A model generated the notes under the pieces. It was not told the origin of the DNA. It saw nothing but the letters and a program-made list of their open reading frames with translations, and did not search any database. Shown in pieces: positions 9,148 to 18,166 of a stretch of DNA of 64,000 nucleotides; position 1 is the stretch's first letter, and the number at the start of each line of letters is the position of its first letter. Location of the stretch: the NCBI RefSeq assembly GCF_016458825.1, contig NZ_CP066744.1:749001-813000 (forward strand), read 5' to 3'. A program made the translations under genes and the position numbers. Source of the DNA: Miniphocaeibacter halophilus (lineage in GTDB: Bacteria > Bacillota > Clostridia > Tissierellales > Peptoniphilaceae).

Positions 9148-9298
9148 ATTTCCTCCAATTTATATTAAGACTTGTTATATAATATATTAATACAAAAAAA
9201 TTTATATTACAAAATAAGCCATTATATAATTTTTCCCTAGAATGTGTTAAAATGCTGAATAATAGATAGTTATAATTTAAAGAAAGAAAGGAAATAAT

Positions 9299-10720
9299 AT
9301 GTCTTTAAATAAATTAGTACATTATTTATTAATAATTTTGTTTTTAATAATTTTATACTTAATAATTGGTTCAATTATACCTTGTTTTTTCACAAAGGAG
9401 GTTAGTGCAGAAAACAAGGAAGCTTTTTCAAAAACCAAGTTTACAAATTCTGAAGTTGGTCCCGATAGAGCAACAATTATCGAAACACCTACCGATGCTC
9501 TTAATATTAGAATGGAAATGGTTCGCAATGCAAAAAAATCCCTATATATTACCACCTATAAAATTAAGGATAGTCTTAGCACTAGGGCTTTTTTAGATGA
9601 AATTATGCAAGCAGCAAATAGAGGGGTAAATGTTAAACTACTTCTCGATGGAAAATCATATTTCTATGGAATAAATGCAAAGAATTTTTTAAATGTTTTA
9701 AATGACCATCCTAACATAGAATGTAGGGTCTATAATCCTGTAAATCCTCTTAAACCATGGAATTTACAATTATTATTACATGATAAAATAATAATTGCCG
9801 ATAATGAATTCCTATTACTTGGAGGTAGAAATATTGATGAACGGCATTTTGCACCGAAAGAATTTGAAGGACCAATAACCCATGATAGGGAAATTTTCAT
9901 ATGGCATTATAATAAGGATATTAAAGAAGAAGAAACAGCTGTTAAACAGGTAGAGAATTACTTTGACAGTTTATGGAGTTTTGAACATACATCTTTAATT
10001 AAAGATAGTGGGAAAGATAAACATCTTTCATTATTGGAAAACTCATTTGAAACTTTTAAAAAATCAAATAGTAAGTTTTTCGAAAAAACCCTAGATGATT
10101 TTTTAAATAGAACTGTAGAAACAAATAAAATTACATTGATTTATAATCCAATAGATGTGACAAAAAAAGAACCTCATGTTGCTTATCAATTACGTGAATT
10201 AGCATTAAAGGCTAAGAAGTCAGTTATTTTACAAACACCTTATGCTACGGGAAATAAAGACCTACTTTCTGTAATGAAGGAAGTTTCAAATAATGTACCC
10301 TTAGTAATGCAAACAAATTCACCAGCTTCTACTCCTAATATAGCTGCTTTTTCTAACTATTACGGACATAGAAAGAAATTTATTGAAACAGGAGCATCTA
10401 TTTATGAATATCAGAGTAAAGATTCAATTCACGGAAAATCCATTGTAATTGATGATAATTTAGCTATTGTAGGCTCTTGTAATATGGACGATCGTAGTTT
10501 TTACCTAGATACTGAAACCATGTTAGTTGTGGATAGCAAGCCCCTTGCATCTGAATTAACAAATCATATTGATAATTTAAAAAATAATTCATTAAAACTA
10601 GACAATAATAATGAATATGAAGTTTCAAATACGGTAAACTTAGAGGAAGTTCCTAAGTATAAAAAACTTTTAATTTGGACAGTATTTATAGTTATGCGTC
10701 CTTTTCAATTCTTAATTTAG
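9299..10720 (+). CDS. Phospholipase D-family protein, cardiolipin synthase-like
   Basis: 473 aa. One N-terminal membrane helix (residues 8-30) is followed by two HKD motifs: His161/Lys163/Asp168 with GGRN, and His378/Lys380/Asp385 with GSCN. This is the two-lobed active site of bacterial cardiolipin synthases, which join two phosphatidylglycerols. Standard Cls has two N-terminal helices, so a related transphosphatidylase is possible. A phosphatidylglycerol-phosphate synthase-like gene follows 8 bases later, which supports a membrane-lipid role. RBS GAAAGGAAA. Confidence 0.85.
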   Translation: MSLNKLVHYLLIILFLIILYLIIGSIIPCFFTKEVSAENKEAFSKTKFTNSEVGPDRATIIETPTDALNIRMEMVRNAKKSLYITTYKIKDSLSTRAFLDEIMQAANRGVNVKLLLDGKSYFYGINAKNFLNVLNDHPNIECRVYNPVNPLKPWNLQLLLHDKIIIADNEFLLLGGRNIDERHFAPKEFEGPITHDREIFIWHYNKDIKEEETAVKQVENYFDSLWSFEHTSLIKDSGKDKHLSLLENSFETFKKSNSKFFEKTLDDFLNRTVETNKITLIYNPIDVTKKEPHVAYQLRELALKAKKSVILQTPYATGNKDLLSVMKEVSNNVPLVMQTNSPASTPNIAAFSNYYGHRKKFIETGASIYEYQSKDSIHGKSIVIDDNLAIVGSCNMDDRSFYLDTETMLVVDSKPLASELTNHIDNLKNNSLKLDNNNEYEVSNTVNLEEVPKYKKLLIWTVFIVMRPFQFLI

Positions 10721-10728
10721 GAGAAAAA

Positions 10729-11274
10729 ATGAAAAATATACCTAATATATTATCTACATTTAGAATATTTTTAATTCCTTTTTTTGTATGGCAAATGCTT
10801 AAGGGTAACACAACTAATGCAGGTTTAATTTTAGTATTATCCGGCTTTACAGATTTTTTAGATGGGAATTTAGCTAGAAAATTTAATTGGATAACTGATT
10901 TAGGAAAAATCTTAGATCCTATTGCTGACAAATTAACTCAAGCGGCAATTTCCATTACAATGATTATTTCTATAAAAAAATACCAATATTTTTTTATAAT
11001 TATGATTTTAAAGGATCTGATAATGCTTGTACTTGGCGGATATTTAATGAAAAATGGAATTAAATTAGAAGGAGCAAAATGGTTTGGTAAAATTTCAACT
11101 TTTGTATATTATGCAGTAATGATATTACTTTTATTTATTCCAAATATGCCTAACTTTATTGTTGTTTCCTTGTTGTTTATTGCAACTGTTACTGCTATTA
11201 TATCTGCAGTTTTATATATTCCAGAATATATAAATAAACAAAAGGAAATATATTCTAAAAACAAAAAAATGTAG
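10729..11274 (+). CDS. pgsA: CDP-alcohol phosphatidyltransferase (PgsA-like)
   Basis: 181 aa, integral membrane. The CDP-alcohol signature is complete: Asp42, Asp45-Gly46, Ala49-Arg50, Gly59, Asp63, Asp67. An N-terminal NIPNILSTFRI segment typical of phosphatidylglycerophosphate synthases precedes it. ATG at 10729 was chosen over a longer frame because TTAGGAG lies immediately upstream and the longer start would overlap the cls-like gene. The pair would make phosphatidylglycerol phosphate and then cardiolipin. The alcohol acceptor is inferred from family and context. Confidence 0.85.
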   Translation: MKNIPNILSTFRIFLIPFFVWQMLKGNTTNAGLILVLSGFTDFLDGNLARKFNWITDLGKILDPIADKLTQAAISITMIISIKKYQYFFIIMILKDLIMLVLGGYLMKNGIKLEGAKWFGKISTFVYYAVMILLLFIPNMPNFIVVSLLFIATVTAIISAVLYIPEYINKQKEIYSKNKKM

Positions 11275-11296
11275 ACTTTAAGGTCTACATTTTTTT
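11263..11296. terminator. Bidirectional intrinsic terminator
   Basis: AAAAAAATGTAGAC / GTCTACATTTTTTT with a 6-base loop. It contains the pgsA stop codon and serves the convergent lipoprotein gene as well. Confidence 0.9.
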
Positions 11297-11726
11297 AATC
11301 TTCCATATTTAATGCATCAATTATTACAGTTTTTATTTCTTTTCCACTTCTTTCAACGACTACAGAATGATTTTTAGATTCTGTATCTATATTTTTTCTA
11401 TAATCATCACCTAGAATTATATTATAAATCTTTATAGGTTCTTTTTCAGAGTCCTCCCCTTGTAAGTTGATTTTCATTAAATCACTTGAATAATCAACCT
11501 TTACTTTATCTATTTTAAATTTTGGATTATTAAATATTAACGTATAATTTTCTTCTCCTTTAATAATTCCGCTAATTTCTTCATTTTCATCTATTGAATT
11601 GAAAAATTCTAAAATCTCATTATATTTCTCATTATTCATATTCAATTCCATTACTGTAGTTTTTCTCCCACTAGTACAGGATGTTAAAATAAATATAAAT
11701 GAAATTATTAGTAAAATCTTTTTCAT
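11295..11726 (-). CDS. Small lipoprotein of unknown function
   Basis: 143 aa. A signal peptide with lipobox LTSC (Cys17) indicates a membrane-anchored lipoprotein. The mature part is mixed and acidic, with no motif I recognise. ATG at 11726 was chosen over the in-frame GTG three codons upstream because AGAGGTG lies 6 bases before it. It is convergent with pgsA. No function is assigned. Confidence 0.75.
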   Translation of the reverse strand: MKKILLIISFIFILTSCTSGRKTTVMELNMNNEKYNEILEFFNSIDENEEISGIIKGEENYTLIFNNPKFKIDKVKVDYSSDLMKINLQGEDSEKEPIKIYNIILGDDYRKNIDTESKNHSVVVERSGKEIKTVIIDALNMED

Positions 11727-11843
11727 AAAACACACCTCTAACTCTATTACTTGTACTTATTATAACATAGTCATAATATTGCTGAAACTATAAAATATAT
11801 ATTTATACTATGATATAATATTTTTAACTGTTGGAGGTATTTT

Positions 11844-12269
11844 ATGAGAAAATCTTGGAATGAATATTTTATTAATTTAGCAAAAGGTGTTGCTGAAAGA
11901 GGCACCTGTGACAGAGCTTACGTTGGCTGTGTTTTAGTTAATAAGGATAATAGAATTGTTTCTACAGGTTACAACGGATCCGTTTCAGGAAACCCTCATT
12001 GTGACGAAATTGGTCACACTATGAGAGATGGCCATTGTATAGCTACAATACATGCCGAAATGAACGCTTTGCTGTATTGTGCTAAAGAAGGTATTTCCGT
12101 TAAAGGATGTAAATGCTATGTAACTCATTTTCCTTGTCTCAATTGTACTAAAGCATTAATCCAAGCCGGAATATCAAAAATATACTATTTAAACGGTTAT
12201 AGAATTGATGATTACGCTATTGAACTATTGGAAAAAAATAATATTGAACATATTGAATTAAAGTTTTAG
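11844..12269 (+). CDS. dCMP deaminase (ComEB-like)
   Basis: 141 aa. The zinc site is His70-Ala-Glu72 plus Cys98-xx-Cys101 (PCLNC), as in cytidine/deoxycytidylate deaminases. The N-terminal SWNEYFINLA and the extra Cys/His cluster (residues 53-65, PHCDEIGH) match dCMP deaminases and ComEB. The enzyme converts dCMP to dUMP for dTMP synthesis. RBS TTGGAGG. Monocistronic and closed by a hairpin terminator. Confidence 0.9.
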   Translation: MRKSWNEYFINLAKGVAERGTCDRAYVGCVLVNKDNRIVSTGYNGSVSGNPHCDEIGHTMRDGHCIATIHAEMNALLYCAKEGISVKGCKCYVTHFPCLNCTKALIQAGISKIYYLNGYRIDDYAIELLEKNNIEHIELKF

Positions 12270-12273
12270 TAAA

Positions 12274-12307
12274 TATAAAAATCCAGAAATTCTGGATTTT
12301 TATATTT
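12274..12307. terminator. Bidirectional intrinsic terminator
   Basis: AAAAATCCAGAA / TTCTGGATTTTT with a one-base centre, between convergent genes. Confidence 0.85.
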
Positions 12308-12309
12308 TT

Positions 12310-12936
12310 TTAAAATCTCTTTTTTATTTTTTCCTTTAATTCATCAAATTCTTTTGTAATTCTTTCCCTATATTTTTTAACCTTGGCTTTTCTTTCACCT
12401 GTTCTTTGTTCCCTTATTTTATATCTTGTTTCCCTCTCTAAATGTTTTTCAAGCTCTTTTGCTTCTTCAACTTCATACTGAACTTCAGATGCTTTAAATC
12501 TTGTTAGAACATGGTCATATTCTTCTATTTCTTTGTCTATGCCATCTATTTCCTCTTCTATTAAAAGAATAATAGCTTCCTCATCTTCATTTACTAAAAT
12601 TCCCACTTGTTCTATTAAGGACATATTCTTAGTAGCATCTGCAATATCCATTCTATTTCCTATTAAAACGCCTAAACCACTAAATAATAGTATTCCTATT
12701 GGACCGCTTAGTATACCAACAAGGCCTCCTATTAGGCCTCCTTTTATCATATCATCTCTAGTGTCTAAGCCTGAATCATAAATATCTTCTACAATTATTT
12801 TACCGTTACTTTTACTTACTATAACCATTTGATTAATTGTATAATTATCTTTCATAGGGTTATTACTTAATTTGTCAAATACTTCATGAGCATCCTCACT
12901 ATTTTTAAAATTTATTAAATCTACATTTTGTTTCAT
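12310..12936 (-). CDS. DUF1269-type membrane protein
   Basis: 208 aa. The first half resembles DUF1269: short soluble start, then a Gly-rich hydrophobic stretch (about 65-92, GGLIGGLVGILSG). The C-terminal third is highly charged and predicted coiled coil (KELEKHLERETRYKIREQR), an extension not usual in the family. RBS GGGGG precedes the ATG. Function unknown. It stands alone between a dCMP deaminase and acetolactate synthase. Confidence 0.7.
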   Translation of the reverse strand: MKQNVDLINFKNSEDAHEVFDKLSNNPMKDNYTINQMVIVSKSNGKIIVEDIYDSGLDTRDDMIKGGLIGGLVGILSGPIGILLFSGLGVLIGNRMDIADATKNMSLIEQVGILVNEDEEAIILLIEEEIDGIDKEIEEYDHVLTRFKASEVQYEVEEAKELEKHLERETRYKIREQRTGERKAKVKKYRERITKEFDELKEKIKKRF

Positions 12937-13106
12937 AGTGTATCCCCCCTCTATAATAATTTTATACCCTTTAAACTATTTTGTTTATCAATAATTGTTT
13001 TTTCTCAAATAAATACTAATTCATTAAAAATACAATTGACTTTTATACTTTAATATAATACTATTTCTAGTAATACATTTTTTTATTCATCAAAGGAGGA
13101 CATAAG

Positions 13107-13610
13107 ATGGAACATACAATTTCTGTTATTGTAGAGAACAAAGCCGGTGTACTTACAAGAGTCTCTGGTCTTTTCTCAAGAAGAGGATATAATATTAAAA
13201 GTTTAGCAGTTGGTGAAACGGATGTTCCGGGAATATCTAGAATGACCATTGTTGTAAACGGTGATGAGAAAACGATTGAACAAGTAGAGAAGCAACTCTA
13301 TAAATTAATAGATGTTATTAAAGTCATCCATTTAACTGATGAGGAATTTGTTGAAAGAGAACTGGTACTGATTAAGTTAAATGTTAGTAAAAGCACAAGA
13401 ACTGAAATTCTACAAGTTGTAGATATTTTCCGTTCTAAAGTAATTGATATGAATGTTAATTCCTTTGTTATTGAAGCAACAGGAACAACTAGCAAAATTT
13501 CCGCTTTGGAAAAGGCTTTACAACCATATGGTATACAGGAAATAGTTAGAACAGGTATGATAGCATTATCGAGAGGTGCTAAAAAAAGTAAGGGGGTATC
13601 CATTAAATGA
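13107..13610 (+). CDS. ilvN: Acetolactate synthase small (regulatory) subunit
   Basis: 167 aa with an N-terminal ACT domain (residues 3-75; ISVIVENKAGVLTRVSGLFS is diagnostic) and the C-terminal small-subunit domain. It binds valine and activates the catalytic subunit. RBS AAAGGAGGA. Its stop overlaps the ilvB start by 4 bases (ATGA), so translation is coupled. The small subunit precedes the large one, the reverse of the common ilvBN order. No leucine/valine leader peptide or T-box is evident in the 170 bases upstream. Confidence 0.93.
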   Translation: MEHTISVIVENKAGVLTRVSGLFSRRGYNIKSLAVGETDVPGISRMTIVVNGDEKTIEQVEKQLYKLIDVIKVIHLTDEEFVERELVLIKLNVSKSTRTEILQVVDIFRSKVIDMNVNSFVIEATGTTSKISALEKALQPYGIQEIVRTGMIALSRGAKKSKGVSIK

Positions 13611-15292
13611 AAATAACCGGTGCAAGAGCTGTAATTAAAGCATTAGAAGACAATAATATCAAATATATTTATGGTTATCCTGGAGGAGCTGTAACTCCCC
13701 TTTACGATGAACTTTTAAATACGGATATTGAGCATATATTAGTAAGAGAAGAGCAATCTGCCGCCCATGCTGCCAGTGGTCACTCCCGTACTTCGGATAC
13801 TGTTGGAGTTTGTTTAGCAACATCCGGTCCTGGAGCTACTAATTTAGTAACAGGTATAGCTACAGCGTTTATGGATTCTGTTCCCTTAATAGCTATAACA
13901 GGACAGGTGTCCACTTCAATGGTTGGAACAGATGCCTTTCAGGAAGTTGACATTACAGGAATAACTTTACCAATAGTTAAACATAGCTATTTAGTAAAAG
14001 ATGCTTCTGAAATTCCACAAATTTTTGCAAATGCCTTTCATATAGCAAATACAGGTAGAAAGGGACCTGTTCTTATAGATATTCCTAAGGATATTCAATT
14101 AACTAGCTTTGAATATGTTGAACCAACTAAGCCAAAATTAATGGGCTATAATCCAAATTATTACCCTAATATAAAACAAGTAGCAAGAATTAAAAAAATT
14201 TTAGAAAAGTCTAAAAAACCTCTTTTGTTAATAGGAGGAGGCGCTGTTTATTCAAAATGTTTTAAAGAATTAGAAGAATTATTTGAAAAAGTAAATGCTC
14301 CAATATTAACTACTCTAATGGGTAAATCGGCTATTAATAATAATTTAGAAAATTATTTCGGCATGCTAGGACTTCATGGCACAGCAGCTTCAAATTATGC
14401 CATTAACCAATGTGATTTAATTCTTAGTCTTGGAGCAAGGTTCGATGACAGAGCAACTATGCTTACAGATAATTTTGCTAAAAATGCAACTATTGTTCAT
14501 GTTGATATTGACCCTGCTGAATTAGGAAAGAACATCACTACTCACTACCCGGTAGTTTCAGACATTAAAAATTTTCTAGATGAATTTAATCCAATTATTG
14601 AAAAATTAGATTATTCTAACTGGATTAATGATATTAAAAAGCTAGATGAAAAATATCCAATGAAATACAATAAAGAAAATATAAATCCACCAATGGTTAT
14701 AGATAGATTATGTAACTTAACTAAGGGTGAAGCCTATATTTGTACTGAAGTTGGACAACATCAAATGTTTGCAGCTCAGTTTTATAAATTTTCAAAGCCT
14801 GACCGCTTTGTTACCTCTGGTGGATTAGGTACAATGGGATATGGACTACCAGCTGCTATTGGAGTAGCTAAAGCCAACCCTGATGCCACTGTTATAAATA
14901 TTTGTGGTGATGGTTCTCTACAAATGAATTTTGCCGAAATTGCCACAGCCTTAGAGCAAAATTTACCTATTAAATTATTTTTATTTAATAATTCATCCTT
15001 AAATTTAGTAAGACAATTACAATATTTTGGCAGCAATAAAAGGTATAGTGGTATAGAATTTACATGTAATCCGGATTTTTGCAAATTAGTAAAATCCTAC
15101 CCTAATACCGAAGCCTATAGAATAGATGATATTTCACAAATAGATGATGTAATTAACAAGGCTTTAAATAACGGAAAATTTACATTGGTAGAAGTTAATA
15201 CCCAAACAACGGAAATAGTTTATCCTGTTGCTTCTGCAAGACTAGGTGTGAAAAAGCTTGATTATTTTGACGGAGAGGAGATTTTATATTAA
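13607..15292 (+). CDS. ilvB: Acetolactate synthase large (catalytic) subunit
   Basis: 561 aa. The thiamine-diphosphate enzyme fold is complete: catalytic-Glu segment REEQSAAHAASG, FAD-region GARFDDRATM, and ThDP motif GDGSLQMNFAE with its closing Asn. It condenses pyruvate (or pyruvate plus 2-oxobutyrate) to acetohydroxy acids for branched-chain amino acid synthesis. The fused small-subunit partner supports the anabolic enzyme over the fermentative AlsS. No ilvC, ilvD or leu genes follow within the window, so the rest of the pathway would have to be elsewhere. Confidence 0.94.
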   Translation: MKITGARAVIKALEDNNIKYIYGYPGGAVTPLYDELLNTDIEHILVREEQSAAHAASGHSRTSDTVGVCLATSGPGATNLVTGIATAFMDSVPLIAITGQVSTSMVGTDAFQEVDITGITLPIVKHSYLVKDASEIPQIFANAFHIANTGRKGPVLIDIPKDIQLTSFEYVEPTKPKLMGYNPNYYPNIKQVARIKKILEKSKKPLLLIGGGAVYSKCFKELEELFEKVNAPILTTLMGKSAINNNLENYFGMLGLHGTAASNYAINQCDLILSLGARFDDRATMLTDNFAKNATIVHVDIDPAELGKNITTHYPVVSDIKNFLDEFNPIIEKLDYSNWINDIKKLDEKYPMKYNKENINPPMVIDRLCNLTKGEAYICTEVGQHQMFAAQFYKFSKPDRFVTSGGLGTMGYGLPAAIGVAKANPDATVINICGDGSLQMNFAEIATALEQNLPIKLFLFNNSSLNLVRQLQYFGSNKRYSGIEFTCNPDFCKLVKSYPNTEAYRIDDISQIDDVINKALNNGKFTLVEVNTQTTEIVYPVASARLGVKKLDYFDGEEILY

Positions 15293-15326
15293 GTTGAAAT
15301 TTCTAAAATAGTATTTTTGTTTTTAT

Positions 15327-15363
15327 AAAAGATTAGTAGTGTAACACTATTAATCTTTTTTTA
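15327..15363 (+). terminator. Intrinsic terminator of ilvNB
   Basis: AAAAGATTAGTAGTG / CACTATTAATCTTTTT with loop TAA, 35 bases after the ilvB stop. Confidence 0.88.
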
Positions 15364-15424
15364 TATAATGATGTATAATTTATATAGACTAAAAAATAAA
15401 TATCTAAAAATAACGGAGGTTGTT

Positions 15425-15889
15425 TTGGCTGATTCAAATATTATGAATATTATATCTATTGCTTTTGTTGCAATACTTACAATATACGCTTATTCAAAAT
15501 ACGATAAAAGACATAAGGAAAGAAAGAGACTATCTAAGATTGAAGATGAAAAAATTTGTTATTTATTTTCAAACGCCTATGTAAATATACTATCTATTAA
15601 TGGAAAAATACCTGTTCCTATGATTAAAGATGATTTTGATGTATTTACAAAAATTCCCGATAAATCAAAAGGATATATTTTTGAATATACAAATGTGTTG
15701 GAATTAAAATACCAATATGTAGAACTTCATGCTTTAAAGAAATCTGTGCAAACAGATGAAATTACTTCAATTTATACTGTCAAACCCGGACATGTATATT
15801 ATATCTACGGTGAAGATAAAAATGATAGTGAGTTGTCTTTAAAATTTAAAGATATAACTAAAGAAACAAAAATAAAAAAAGGAGAGTAA
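15425..15889 (+). CDS. Membrane-anchored protein of unknown function (TTG start)
   Basis: 154 aa when started at TTG 15425, chosen because GGAGG lies 5 bases upstream. The only in-frame ATG (15368) lies in the tail of the ilvB terminator with no RBS. One N-terminal helix (residues 6-22, NIISIAFVAILTIYAY) is followed by a Lys/Arg-rich stop-transfer and a soluble domain. That domain has an FEYTNVLELKYQYVELHALK segment and a beta-rich end. I recognise no family. It stands alone between two terminators. Confidence 0.6.
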   Translation: MADSNIMNIISIAFVAILTIYAYSKYDKRHKERKRLSKIEDEKICYLFSNAYVNILSINGKIPVPMIKDDFDVFTKIPDKSKGYIFEYTNVLELKYQYVELHALKKSVQTDEITSIYTVKPGHVYYIYGEDKNDSELSLKFKDITKETKIKKGE

Positions 15890-15903
15890 TTAAACTCTCC
15901 TTT
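15878..15903. terminator. Bidirectional intrinsic terminator
   Basis: AAAGGAGAGT / ACTCTCCTTT with loop AATTAA, between the unknown membrane protein and the convergent SDR gene. Confidence 0.82.
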
Positions 15904-15908
15904 AAATA

Positions 15909-16667
15909 TTATACTAATGTAACACCACCATCAACTAGTAGCAATTGCCCTGTTACATAATTTGATGCATCTGATGATAAGTACATAATTGTACCTATTA
16001 ATTCTTCCATTTTTCCTAAACGTCCTGAAGGATTATTTGCAAGATAGTTCTTAATTAAATCTTTTTCTTCTTTTAATTCATCTTCAAATATTCCCAATCC
16101 TATAGCATTTACAGTAATACCGTCCTTCATATAGGTAGCTGCTGTTGCTTTAGTAAGACCAACCATTGCTGCCTTAGATACATTATAGGCATGTCTAACT
16201 AAAACATCATCTTTACTAAATGAAATTGCACTTGCTGATGAAGTATTTACGATTTTTCCATAATTGTTTTTCTTCATTTCCGGAACTAAATATTTCATAG
16301 CTAAATATGCAGATCTAACATTTACATTCATAGAGGTATTCCATTCTTCTTCTGTTAATTCTTCAACAGAACCGTGTTGAATTACACCAGAGTTATTAAA
16401 TAGAATATCTATTCTACCAAATCTTTCAACTATTTCCTTTGCTGAATTTTTAATACTTTCCTCATCGGTTACATCACATTCAAAGGCAGCTGCTATATAG
16501 CCCTTGTCTCCCATCTCTTTAAAAAGATCATCTAAATCACTTTTATTTTTAGCTAAAATAGCTACCTTTGCTCCACAATCTCCATAACCTAAAGCTGCTA
16601 ATTTTCCTATTCTTGAATCTGCCCCAAATACTACTGCAACCTTGTCTTTAAAATCAAAATAATTCAT
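15909..16667 (-). CDS. Short-chain dehydrogenase/reductase (diverged paralogue)
   Basis: 252 aa with a Rossmann fold. The catalytic Tyr-x3-Lys (YNVSK) and upstream Ser (TSSASAIS) are present, and the DGG segment of the SDR C-terminus is kept. The nucleotide-binding loop reads GADSRIG instead of GASSGIG in the neighbour: the middle glycine is Arg. NNAG is replaced by NNSG. It is a tandem paralogue of the 16911-17684 gene, alike along its whole length including the C-terminal SSDASNYVTGQL block. RBS AAGGAGGAAAT. Cofactor use may have changed. Substrate unknown. Confidence 0.85.
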   Translation of the reverse strand: MNYFDFKDKVAVVFGADSRIGKLAALGYGDCGAKVAILAKNKSDLDDLFKEMGDKGYIAAAFECDVTDEESIKNSAKEIVERFGRIDILFNNSGVIQHGSVEELTEEEWNTSMNVNVRSAYLAMKYLVPEMKKNNYGKIVNTSSASAISFSKDDVLVRHAYNVSKAAMVGLTKATAATYMKDGITVNAIGLGIFEDELKEEKDLIKNYLANNPSGRLGKMEELIGTIMYLSSDASNYVTGQLLLVDGGVTLV

Positions 16668-16867
16668 ATTTCCTCCTTAGTATAGATAATTTAAACAAAT
16701 ATTAAATTATCCTTTTAATTTATTATTATATTAATACCATTATATACAATAAATAATGTTTTGAAAATGTTTTTCAAGAAATTCTATTTATACTTAAATA
16801 TAGGGGAACATATAAACAGAAAACATTTCCCATAAAATAATGTAATATTAAAATTATCCTTTTACAG

Positions 16868-16896
16868 AAAATAGACATGAAAATCATGTCTATTTT
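16868..16896 (-). terminator. Intrinsic terminator of the upstream SDR gene
   Basis: AAAATAGACATGA / TCATGTCTATTTT with loop AAA, directly after the stop of the 16911-17684 gene. It separates the two paralogues into different transcripts. Confidence 0.85.
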
Positions 16897-16910
16897 TATC
16901 TTATATTATA

Positions 16911-17684
16911 TTATACTAATGTAATTCCACCATCTACTAAAATTAATTGTCCTGTTACGTAATTTGACGCATCTGAAGACAGATACATTATTGTACCAAT
17001 TAATTCTTCCATTTTACCCGGTCTACCTGCAGGATTTGACGCATTATAAGCTTTCATAAAACCCTCATGCTTAAATAGAGTTCCCTCAGTCATTTCGGTT
17101 TCAAATAGTCCCGGCCCAATAGTATTAATAGTAATACCATCTTTCATATATGTAGCCGCAGCTGCTTTTGTTAAACCTACCATTGCTGACTTTGAAACAT
17201 TATATGCATGTCTAACTAAATCTTCATTTTTATCAAATAATACTGCATTTACAGAAGCTGTATTTATAACTTTTCCATAATGATTTTTCTTCATCTCTGG
17301 AATCAAATACTTCATAGTCATATAAGCTCCTCTAACATTTGTATTCATTGACTTATTCCACTGCTCAACAGTAATATTTTCAATAGAGCCTGGTACAGCA
17401 ATACCTGCGTTATTAAATAAAATATCTATTTTCCCATATTTCTCAACTATTTCTTTTGCTGCATTTTTAATGCTGTCTTCACTTGTAACATCACATTCGA
17501 ATGCAGTAGCTATATAACCTTTATCATGCATTTCTTTAACAAGGTCATCAAGTTTTTCTTTTCTTCTCGCTAAAACAGCTACCTTTGCTCCAGAATCACC
17601 ATAACCTAAAGCTGCTGCCTTACCTATTCCGGAAGAAGCTCCAAATACTACTGCAACTTTATCTGTAAAATCAAAAAAATTCAT
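16911..17684 (-). CDS. Short-chain dehydrogenase/reductase
   Basis: 257 aa. Canonical SDR motifs: nucleotide loop GASSGIG, NNAG, catalytic Ser (TASVNAV), YNVSK and the PG segment after it (GPGLFETEM). The Arg-Arg-Lys after beta-2 (ARRKEK) suggests NADP(H). ATG at 17684 was chosen because GGAGGAG precedes it by 2-3 bases, not the longer reading from 17702. It is the conventional member of a tandem pair with 15909-16667. Substrate not predictable. Confidence 0.9.
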   Translation of the reverse strand: MNFFDFTDKVAVVFGASSGIGKAAALGYGDSGAKVAVLARRKEKLDDLVKEMHDKGYIATAFECDVTSEDSIKNAAKEIVEKYGKIDILFNNAGIAVPGSIENITVEQWNKSMNTNVRGAYMTMKYLIPEMKKNHYGKVINTASVNAVLFDKNEDLVRHAYNVSKSAMVGLTKAAAATYMKDGITINTIGPGLFETEMTEGTLFKHEGFMKAYNASNPAGRPGKMEELIGTIMYLSSDASNYVTGQLILVDGGITLV

Positions 17685-18017
17685 AACTCCTCCAATATGC
17701 ACTTTTTTTATAGATAATACTTATTCGTCTATTTAACGTTTTCATACTACCTATTATAGATATTATAACCAATTATATCACTTTTGAAAAGGTTTTACTC
17801 TCTTTTTTTCATATTTTTTATAAGTGTAATTTTAAATACCATTAAAGTAAACTATACTTGACTTTTTGCATGTTTTATTTCGCTATGTTTTTAAGAGGTT
17901 TTATATGGGATAGATTGTAAAATTAAATGCAACACCTAAAATAAAAAAACTCATAACAAATTCCGATATTCGTGTAAAATGTTAATAATCACAAAAACAC
18001 ACACGAAGGAGAATGTT

Positions 18018-18101
18018 ATGAGTCAGGTCTACTCTTTAGAGTATAAACATCTTACCATGGATGATAGAAATAAAATAGAAGTTTTGAAAAAAGAAAATTA
18101 A
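18018..18101 (+). pseudogene. IS30-family transposase, N-terminal remnant
   Basis: An intact RBS (GAAGGAGAA) and ATG open a 27-codon frame reading MSQVYSLEYKHLTMDDRNKI. This is the start of IS30-type transposases (KHLTxxDRxxI), and it stops at TAA in an A-rich stretch. The rest of the transposase is absent. The upstream 130 bases (17890-18017) probably hold the element's left end. It lies in a 449-base interval between two minus-strand genes. Confidence 0.7.
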
Positions 18102-18131
18102 AAAAAAGAATTTTAGAAATTAAAAATCCAA

Positions 18132-18166
18132 ATAGAAAAAGTCTAGAAAATCTAGACTTTTTCTAT
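18132..18166 (-). terminator. Intrinsic terminator of the ABC transporter/modD operon
   Basis: Perfect ATAGAAAAAGTCTAGA / TCTAGACTTTTTCTAT stem with loop AAA. The modD stop codon lies inside the stem. Confidence 0.85.
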
